In this document: piece by piece, positions 15,100 to 20,587 of the stretch
Layout: each line of letters begins with the position of its first letter
How positions within the stretch are numbered: position 1 is the first letter of the stretch
Source: an uncultured Burkholderiaceae bacterium
GTDB taxonomy: Bacteria > Pseudomonadota > Gammaproteobacteria > Burkholderiales > Burkholderiaceae_F
Assembly (NCBI GenBank): GCA_937936215.1
Contig: CALGWX010000156.1
Span: 1 to 20,587 of the forward strand
DNA length: 20,587 nucleotides
Direction of reading: 5' to 3'
The notes under the pieces: model-generated
Told to the model about the DNA's origin: nothing
Database searches by the model: none
The model's input: the letters and a program-made list of their open reading frames with translations, nothing else
Position numbers and translations under genes: made by a program

Positions 15100-15738
15100 T
15101 CAGAGCTCGGCGAGGATGCTGCTGGCGGCCGCCACGCGGTCGCCGACCGCCACCCGCGGCCGCGCAGTCAGCGGCAGATAGACGTCCACCCGCGAGCCGA
15201 AGCGGATGAAGCCGTAGCGCTGCCCGCGCGCCAGCCGGTCGCCCGCCTTGACGTAGCAAAGGATGCGGCGCGCGATCAGGCCGGCCACCTGCACCACCGT
15301 GATGCGCTCGCCATTCAAGCGCAGCACCATCGCGTTGCGCTCGTTCTCGGTCGAGGCCTTGTCGAGATCGGCGTTGATGAACTTGCCCGCCTGGTACTCG
15401 ACCCGCTCGACCACGCCGTCGGCCGGCGAGCGGTTCGAGTGCACGTTGAACACGTTCATGAACACGCTGATCAGCAGGGTGTCGCGATCGGTGTAGGGAT
15501 CGCGCGCCCGGTCGACCTTGACGATGCGCCCGTCGGCGGGCGCCAGGATGGCGTTGGCCTGCTGCGGAATCTCGCGCGGCGGGTCGCGGAAGAACTGGAT
15601 GACGAAGATCGCCAGCAGCCACAGCGGCAGCGACCAGGCGAACCCAGCCACCGCCCAGACGATGATGGCCGCGGCCAGCGCGCCAAACACGAACGGCCAG
15701 CCCTCGCGGGCGATGATCGGATGCGGGTAGGCAGACAC
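15100..15738 (-). CDS. psd: Phosphatidylserine decarboxylase proenzyme (short form)
   Basis: Converts phosphatidylserine to phosphatidylethanolamine at the membrane. The proenzyme cleaves itself to create a pyruvoyl cofactor. The product is 212 aa, typical of the short Psd class. A membrane segment lies at about residues 17-50. The self-processing Gly-Ser is G181-S182 within IRFGSRVDVYLP, and the conserved NVFNVHSNRSPADG is at about 96-108. The start is a GTG at 15738-15736, giving (V/M)SAYPHPIIAREGWPF; no in-frame ATG fits. No clear Shine-Dalgarno sequence is seen. The 163-bp gap before it is unusually rich in palindromes. Confidence 0.95.
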   Translation of the reverse strand: MSAYPHPIIAREGWPFVFGALAAAIIVWAVAGFAWSLPLWLLAIFVIQFFRDPPREIPQQANAILAPADGRIVKVDRARDPYTDRDTLLISVFMNVFNVHSNRSPADGVVERVEYQAGKFINADLDKASTENERNAMVLRLNGERITVVQVAGLIARRILCYVKAGDRLARGQRYGFIRFGSRVDVYLPLTARPRVAVGDRVAAASSILAEL

Positions 15739-15815
15739 TGGCGAACGAAACGGCTGCGACTTGCCCCAATGGTATCCGCAAGCCGCGACCGCAGCCGGAC
15801 GCCAGTCTTCAGCCT

Positions 15816-15869
15816 CTCGCGCGAGTCTGCCGCCTGCTGGCGGCACGCGCCGGTCAAGCCGACCGGCGC
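15816..15869. repeat. Cluster of three palindromes between the SIMPL gene and psd
   Basis: Three back-to-back inverted repeats: CTCGCGCGAG (15816-15825, no loop), GCCGCC-TGCT-GGCGGC (15829-15844), and a 9-bp stem GCGCCGGTC/GACCGGCGC with a 5-base loop (15847-15869). None is followed by a T-run on the transcribed strand. They may block exonucleases and set different mRNA levels for the upstream and downstream genes, or be remnants of a REP-like element. Confidence 0.5.
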
Positions 15870-15901
15870 TTGCGCCACGCCGCTCAGGCAGGCGCGCTGC
15901 C

Positions 15902-16752
15902 CTACGGAGGCAGCAGGCGCGCCCGGCCGGTGACCGTGAGTTGCTGCACCGACCGGCCGGCATCGAACTGCGGCTCTTCCACCGCCGGCGCTGCGCTCGG
16001 CATCATCTCCGCGCGCATCCGTGGCAATGGCATCGGCGGCGGCGTGACCCCGAAGTTCAGTTCCTCCAGCCGCAGCCGGTCGGCCGGCACGTTCAGCGCC
16101 CGCGCCGCGGCGGCCAGCTTGGCCTGCAGATTGGCCACCGCCTGCTCGATCAATTCGCCCTCCACCCGCGTGCGCGCCGCTCTCGACAGGCGAAAGTCGA
16201 TGCTGCCGAGTGCCAGCGTCTGCTGTGCCGCCGCCACCGCCCGCGGCAGGCCCGCCAGATCGCTGCTGCGAAAGGTGACGCCCTGGCGCACTCGCCAGCC
16301 GACGAGCTTGCGTTGCGTGCCCGGCTGGTAGACGGGGAAGCTGCTGTAGCCGGCGGTCTCGACCACCGCCTTCGGATCGGCACGTTTGAGCTGCGCCAGG
16401 CCGTCGACGACGCGTTGGTTGACCAGCGACTGCGCGCGCGCCAGCTCGGTCTCCTGCGCCTCGAAGAAGAAGTGCGCCACGACCTCGTCGTTGGCGACCT
16501 CGGTCTCAGCGGCACCAGTCATCAGGAGGACGACACCCTCGCCGCGCGCCGGCGTTTGCGCCGCCGCGGCAGCGCCCGTCAGGCCGAGAGCCACCGCCAG
16601 CGCCGCGCGGAACGTGGCCGCCTTTAGCGCCCGAAGCGTTTGCGCGAGCGCGTGGCTATCCGCTCGATCGGGCCGCAAGTCAGCGACCGCGGCCCCCCTG
16701 CGGCCGACGCGACCGCCGCGCATTTCCGACCGCACGGGCGCACCGTCGCGCA

Positions 16753-16753
<1 letters not shown>
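15902..16753 (-). CDS. SIMPL-domain (DUF541) protein, probably exported
   Basis: 283-aa product related to the SIMPL/DUF541 family of exported proteins, whose biochemical role is poorly known. A hydrophobic Ala/Leu stretch at about residues 46-65, ending AAAAA-Q, looks like a signal peptide. The mature part has the family features TGAAETEVANDEVVAHFFFEAQ, then VETAGYSSFPVYQPG and KLVGWRVRQGVTFRSSDL, and it ends with QLTVTGRARL. The ATG at 16753 overlaps the ilvC stop (ATGA), which argues for coupling. However, it leaves about 45 residues before the signal core, which is long. An internal ATG (16723) or TTG (16678) could be the true start. Its place between ilvC and psd is metabolically unexplained. 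Confidence 0.8.
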
Positions 16754-17769
<1,016 letters not shown>

Positions 17770-17783
17770 GGCTCTCCTCCTGC

Positions 17784-17828
17784 GCTTCACGTATACGCGC
17801 CGCTGCGCGGCGCACGTGCACGTGAAGC
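17784..17828 (-). promoter_or_regulatory. Large nested hairpin in front of ilvC
   Basis: Outer 9-bp arms GCTTCACGT (17784-17792) and ACGTGAAGC (17820-17828) enclose a perfect 7-bp inner hairpin GCGCCGC-TGC-GCGGCGC (17797-17813). A tandem CACGTGCACGTG forms part of the right side. The structure ends 2 bp from the ilvC AGGAGG. It could act as a 5' stabiliser of a processed ilvC message or control ribosome access; there is no T-run for termination. Confidence 0.5.
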
Positions 17829-17890
17829 GGTTCAAGTTGGTGCGCGCCGCTTGGGGCGGCCCGGCGCTGCGCGCAAGATGACATACAACG

Positions 17891-17906
17891 AAAAAGCGCC
17901 GCCGCT
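17891..17906 (-). terminator. Possible weak terminator directly after ilvH
   Basis: On the minus strand, two bases after the ilvH stop, a short stem AGCG/CGCT with a 4-base loop runs into five Ts (17895-17891). The stem is only 4-5 bp, so at most it would lower read-through into ilvC. Confidence 0.25.
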
Positions 17907-17907
17907 C

Positions 17908-18399
17908 CTAGACCCTGAGAATCCGCTCCCCCCGCCCGATGCCGGAACTGCCGGTGCGCACCGTTTCGAGGATCGCGGCGCGGTCCACCGCCCGGATGAA
18001 GGCGTCGAGCTTGTCGGTGTTGCCCGTCAGCTCGATCGTGTAGGTGCGCTCGGTCACGTCGATGATGCGGCCGCGGAAGATGTCGGCCATCCGCTTCATC
18101 TCCTCGCGCTCCTTGCCCACCGCGCGCAGCTTGATCAGCATCAGCTCGCGCTCGGTGTAGTCGGCCTCGGTGAGGTCGACCACCTTGACCACCTCGATCA
18201 GCCGGTTCAGGTGCTTGGTGATCTGCTCGATCACGTCGTCCGAGCCGGTGGTGACGATCGTCATCCGCGACAGCGACGGATCCTCGGTCGGCGCCACGGT
18301 CAGCGTCTCGATGTTGTAGCCCCGCGCCGAGAACAGCCCCACCACGCGCGACAGCGCGCCGGGCTCGTTCTCCAGGAGGACGGCGATGATGTGCCTCAT
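17908..18399 (-). CDS. ilvH: Acetolactate synthase small (regulatory) subunit
   Basis: Regulatory subunit that activates the catalytic subunit and usually confers valine feedback inhibition. The product is 163 aa, standard length. An ACT domain fills residues 1-75 (MRHIIAVLLENEPGALSRVV, then GYNIETLTVAPT). The C-terminal half has the family pattern ELMLIKLRA and ends GERILRV. The ATG at 18399 is one base after the ilvI stop (TGAGATG), so the two subunits are tightly coupled. Confidence 0.97.
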   Translation of the reverse strand: MRHIIAVLLENEPGALSRVVGLFSARGYNIETLTVAPTEDPSLSRMTIVTTGSDDVIEQITKHLNRLIEVVKVVDLTEADYTERELMLIKLRAVGKEREEMKRMADIFRGRIIDVTERTYTIELTGNTDKLDAFIRAVDRAAILETVRTGSSGIGRGERILRV

Positions 18400-18400
18400 C

Positions 18401-20167
18401 TCACAGGTCCTCCGAGCCGAGCAGCATCTCCGTGAGGCCCTTGCCGGCCTTGACCATCGGCCAGACGTTCTCGGTCTGGTCGGTGATGAAGTCGAGGAAC
18501 ACCAGCCGGTCCTTCAGCTTGCCGAATGCCTCGCGCAGCGCCGGCTCGACGTCGGCCGGCCGCTCAATCCGCATGCCGACGTGGCCGTAGCTTTCCGCCA
18601 GCTTGACGAAGTCTGGCAGCGCGTCCATGTACGAGTGCGAATAGCGGCTGCCATAGTCGATCTGCTGCCACTGCCGCACCATGCCGAGGTAGCGGTTGTT
18701 GAGATTGACGATCTTCGGCGTCAGGTCGTACTGCTTGCAGGTCGACAGCTCCTGGATGCACATCTGGATCGACGCCTCGCCGGTGATCACCGCCACTGGC
18801 GCGCCCGGATTGGCCATCTGCACGCCCATCGCGTAGGGCAGGCCGACCCCCATCGTGCCGAGGCCGCCGGAGTTGATCCAGCGCCGCGGCTTGTCGAACT
18901 TGTAGTACTGCGCCGCCCACATCTGGTGCTGGCCGACGTCGGAGGTGATGAAGGCGTCGCCGCCGGTGACCTTCCACAGCGTCTCGACCACGTACTGCGG
19001 CTTGATGACCGACGCGTCGCGGTCGTAGCGCAGGCAGTCGCGCTTGCGCCACTCGTTGATCCGCGCCCACCAGGCTTCGACCGCGGCGCCATTCGTCCGC
19101 GGCGGCGCCGCCTCCAGCTGCGCCAGCAGCTCGGTCAGCACCTCTTTGACGTCGCCGACGATCGGCACGTCAACCTTGACCCGCTTCGAGATCGACGACG
19201 GGTCGACGTCGATGTGGATGATCTTGCGCTGGTTCTGCGCGAAGTGCTTCGGGTTGCCGATGACGCGGTCGTCGAAGCGGGCGCCGATGGCCAGCAGGAC
19301 GTCGCAGTCCTGCATCGCCATGTTGGCCTCGTACGTGCCGTGCATGCCGAGCATGCCGAGGAACTTCGGGTCGGAGGCCTTGAAGCCGCCCAGTCCCATC
19401 AGCGTGTTGGTGCACGGGTAGCCGAGCAGGTTGACCAGCCGGTTCAGCAGTTCGCTGGAGTCCGACAGGATCACGCCGCCGCCGGTGTAGATCATCGGCC
19501 GCTCGGCGTTGGCGAGCAGCTGCACCGCCTTCTTGATCTGCCCGAGATGGCCTTTGAGCACCGGGTTGTACGAGCGCATCGTCAGCTGCCGCGGGTACTC
19601 AAACTTGCAGCGGGCGATGGTGACGTCCTTGGGGATGTCGACCAGCACCGGCCCCGGGCGGCCGCTGCGGGCGATGAAAAAGGCCTTGGCGAGGGTGGTG
19701 GCCAGGTCGCGGACGTCCTTGACCAGGAAGTTGTGCTTGACGCACGGCCGCGTGATGCCGACCGTGTCGCACTCCTGGAAGGCGTCCTGGCCGATCGCGT
19801 GCGTCGGCACCTGGCCGGTGATGATCACGAGCGGGATCGAGTCCATGTACGCGGTGGCGATGCCGGTGACCGCGTTGGTCACGCCCGGACCGCTGGTCAC
19901 CAGCGCTACCCCCGTCTTCCGGCTGGAGCGCGAATAGGCGTCGGCCGCGTGCACGGCCGCCTGCTCGTGCCGCACCAGGATGTGCTGGAACTTGTCCTGC
20001 TTGAAGATCTCGTCGTAAATGTAGAGGACGGCGCCGCCGGGATACCCGAAGACGTGTTCGACCCCTTCTTCGACCAGGCACCGCACGACGATCTCGGCGC
20101 CAGTGATGTGTTCGGTGTGCGTTTCCGGCCGCTTGGCGGCTGCGGTTTCCGCGCTGATGGACTGCAT
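18401..20167 (-). CDS. ilvI: Acetolactate synthase large (catalytic) subunit
   Basis: ThDP-dependent enzyme that condenses two pyruvates, or pyruvate and 2-oxobutyrate, at the start of branched-chain amino acid synthesis. The product is 588 aa. The ThDP-activating glutamate is E68 (VRHEQA), and GYPGGAVLYIYD is at 41-52. The FAD-binding and C-terminal ThDP domains are complete. The Mg/ThDP motif reads GEAS at 463-466, ending with NN at 490-491, where GDGS is the usual form. The ATG at 20167 has AGGAG upstream. A TTG at 20311 is in frame but adds a low-complexity tail and is rejected. First gene of the ilvIHC series. Confidence 0.97.
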   Translation of the reverse strand: MQSISAETAAAKRPETHTEHITGAEIVVRCLVEEGVEHVFGYPGGAVLYIYDEIFKQDKFQHILVRHEQAAVHAADAYSRSSRKTGVALVTSGPGVTNAVTGIATAYMDSIPLVIITGQVPTHAIGQDAFQECDTVGITRPCVKHNFLVKDVRDLATTLAKAFFIARSGRPGPVLVDIPKDVTIARCKFEYPRQLTMRSYNPVLKGHLGQIKKAVQLLANAERPMIYTGGGVILSDSSELLNRLVNLLGYPCTNTLMGLGGFKASDPKFLGMLGMHGTYEANMAMQDCDVLLAIGARFDDRVIGNPKHFAQNQRKIIHIDVDPSSISKRVKVDVPIVGDVKEVLTELLAQLEAAPPRTNGAAVEAWWARINEWRKRDCLRYDRDASVIKPQYVVETLWKVTGGDAFITSDVGQHQMWAAQYYKFDKPRRWINSGGLGTMGVGLPYAMGVQMANPGAPVAVITGEASIQMCIQELSTCKQYDLTPKIVNLNNRYLGMVRQWQQIDYGSRYSHSYMDALPDFVKLAESYGHVGMRIERPADVEPALREAFGKLKDRLVFLDFITDQTENVWPMVKAGKGLTEMLLGSEDL

Positions 20168-20218
20168 GCTGCGACTCCTCTCAAGGTCCACGGGAGATTG
20201 ATTGGATGCCGTTCCGTG

Positions 20219-20233
20219 CCGGCTTGTGGCCGG
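20219..20233 (-). repeat. Small hairpin in the ilvI leader
   Basis: CCGGC/GCCGG arms with a 5-base loop lie in the roughly 145-nt leader of ilvI. No leader peptide rich in Ile, Leu or Val is visible in this leader, and it contains no ATG before the ilvI start. A regulatory role is unsupported. Confidence 0.25.
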
Positions 20234-20319
20234 TGGTGCGGCGAGCGCGATTAGCGGGTGCGATGCAACGGGATGGGCTGCTCCGGGGCTAAGTGGCGAC
20301 TTGTGGTGCAAGACCGCGC

Positions 20320-20348
20320 ACGATACTGCACCGCATCAGGATGAGCAA
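20320..20348 (-). promoter_or_regulatory. Candidate ilvIHC promoter
   Basis: The -35-like TTGCTC (20348-20343) and -10-like TATCGT (20325-20320) have exactly 17 bp between them. The matches are 3 of 6 and 4 of 6, so it is modest. It lies about 150 bp upstream of the ilvI ATG in the intergenic region shared with the divergent sigma-factor gene. Confidence 0.45.
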
Positions 20349-20382
20349 ACGGCCCTTTGCCGCGTGATCCTGCGGACCCCTC

Positions 20383-20391
20383 TGCTAGGAT
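20383..20391 (+). promoter_or_regulatory. Candidate extended -10 for the sigma-factor gene
   Basis: TGC-TAGGAT resembles an extended -10 (TGnTATAAT), 57 bp before the sigma-factor ATG. The nearest -35-like sequence (TTGCCG, starting 20358) is too far at about 23 bp, which is why only the extended -10 is called. Confidence 0.35.
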
Positions 20392-20447
20392 CATTTTAGA
20401 AACCGAAACAGATAGGCAGCCGGGCAATTGGCCCGCGGTCGCGGCCG

Positions 20448-20587
20448 ATGGCCACCCGAGAAGAACTGTCGGAATTCCTGGCCAGCGTCGAGCGGCGAGC
20501 CTACAAGCAGGCGCTGTTCGCGGTGCGCGACGAATCGCACGCGCTCGACATCGTCCAGGACGCGATGATGAAGATCGCCGAGAACTA
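20448..20587 (+). CDS. ECF-type RNA polymerase sigma factor, N-terminus only
   Basis: The first 46 codons of a gene that continues past the window. The start reads MATREELSEFLASVERRAYK, then ALFAVRDESHALDIVQDAMMKIAE. This is sigma region 2: the DIVQDAM segment is the DIVQEAF/VQDAF-type signature of sigma-70-like factors. The sequence closely resembles the sigma factor found divergent to ilvI in many Burkholderiales, so its ilvI neighbour supports the call. It is the only plus-strand gene here. No strong Shine-Dalgarno sequence precedes the ATG, and no earlier in-frame start is available. Regions 3-4 and the regulon cannot be judged. Confidence 0.85.
   Translation, partial: MATREELSEFLASVERRAYKQALFAVRDESHALDIVQDAMMKIAEN

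Noticed and set aside
18386..20254. 622-codon plus-strand frame opposite ilvI
   Set aside because: Antisense shadow with repeated His/Arg/Val/Asp composition expected from the complement of ilvI codons.
20168..20311. N-terminal extension of IlvI from a TTG, or an ilv leader peptide
   Set aside because: Extension is low complexity and lies upstream of a good AGGAG-ATG. The leader has no ATG and no Ile/Leu/Val cluster, so an ilv attenuator is not supported.

Overview
The window is about 70% G+C and is packed with housekeeping genes, nearly all on the minus strand. Gene order, from high to low coordinate, is: ECF sigma factor (divergent), ilvI-ilvH-ilvC, a SIMPL-domain gene, psd-pssA-leuA, rpsO-pnp, a quinone oxidoreductase, tpiA-secG-tRNA-Leu, nuoABCDEFG. 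This order, the separate nuoC and nuoD, the short psd and the protein sequences point to a betaproteobacterium, most likely Burkholderiales. Nothing here looks like a prophage, plasmid, insertion sequence or CRISPR array.

Right part (12.5-20.6 kb): branched-chain amino acid and phospholipid synthesis. ilvI and ilvH (acetolactate synthase) are one base apart. ilvC follows after a structured gap. A secreted SIMPL protein overlaps ilvC by ATGA, then come psd, pssA and leuA. leuA has its own good sigma-70-type promoter immediately after pssA. The 159-nt leader of leuA encodes a previously unlabelled 27-codon, leucine-rich ORF containing Leu-Leu-Leu and several rare Leu codons. Its ATG lies at the predicted transcription start. 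This looks like a leader-peptide attenuator and is the most interesting item in the window. The first 46 codons of an ECF-type sigma factor run divergently off the right edge.

Middle (7-12.4 kb): rpsO and pnp in the classical order, a zinc-free MDR quinone oxidoreductase, triose-phosphate isomerase, SecG, and a complete tRNA-Leu(GAG) with encoded CCA.

Left part (1-7 kb): seven genes of respiratory complex I, nuoA to nuoG, with nuoG cut by the window edge. A-B, B-C and D-E are tightly packed. C-D, E-F and F-G have gaps of 157, 104 and 213 bp, each holding a strong palindrome. The C-D gap also carries a 33-bp imperfect copy of the nuoD start. The F-G gap is filled exactly by a 74-codon ORF whose start overlaps the nuoF stop and whose stop overlaps the nuoG start.

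Long open frames on the plus strand opposite pnp, leuA, ilvI, nuoF and tpiA/qor are G+C-driven shadows and were not annotated.
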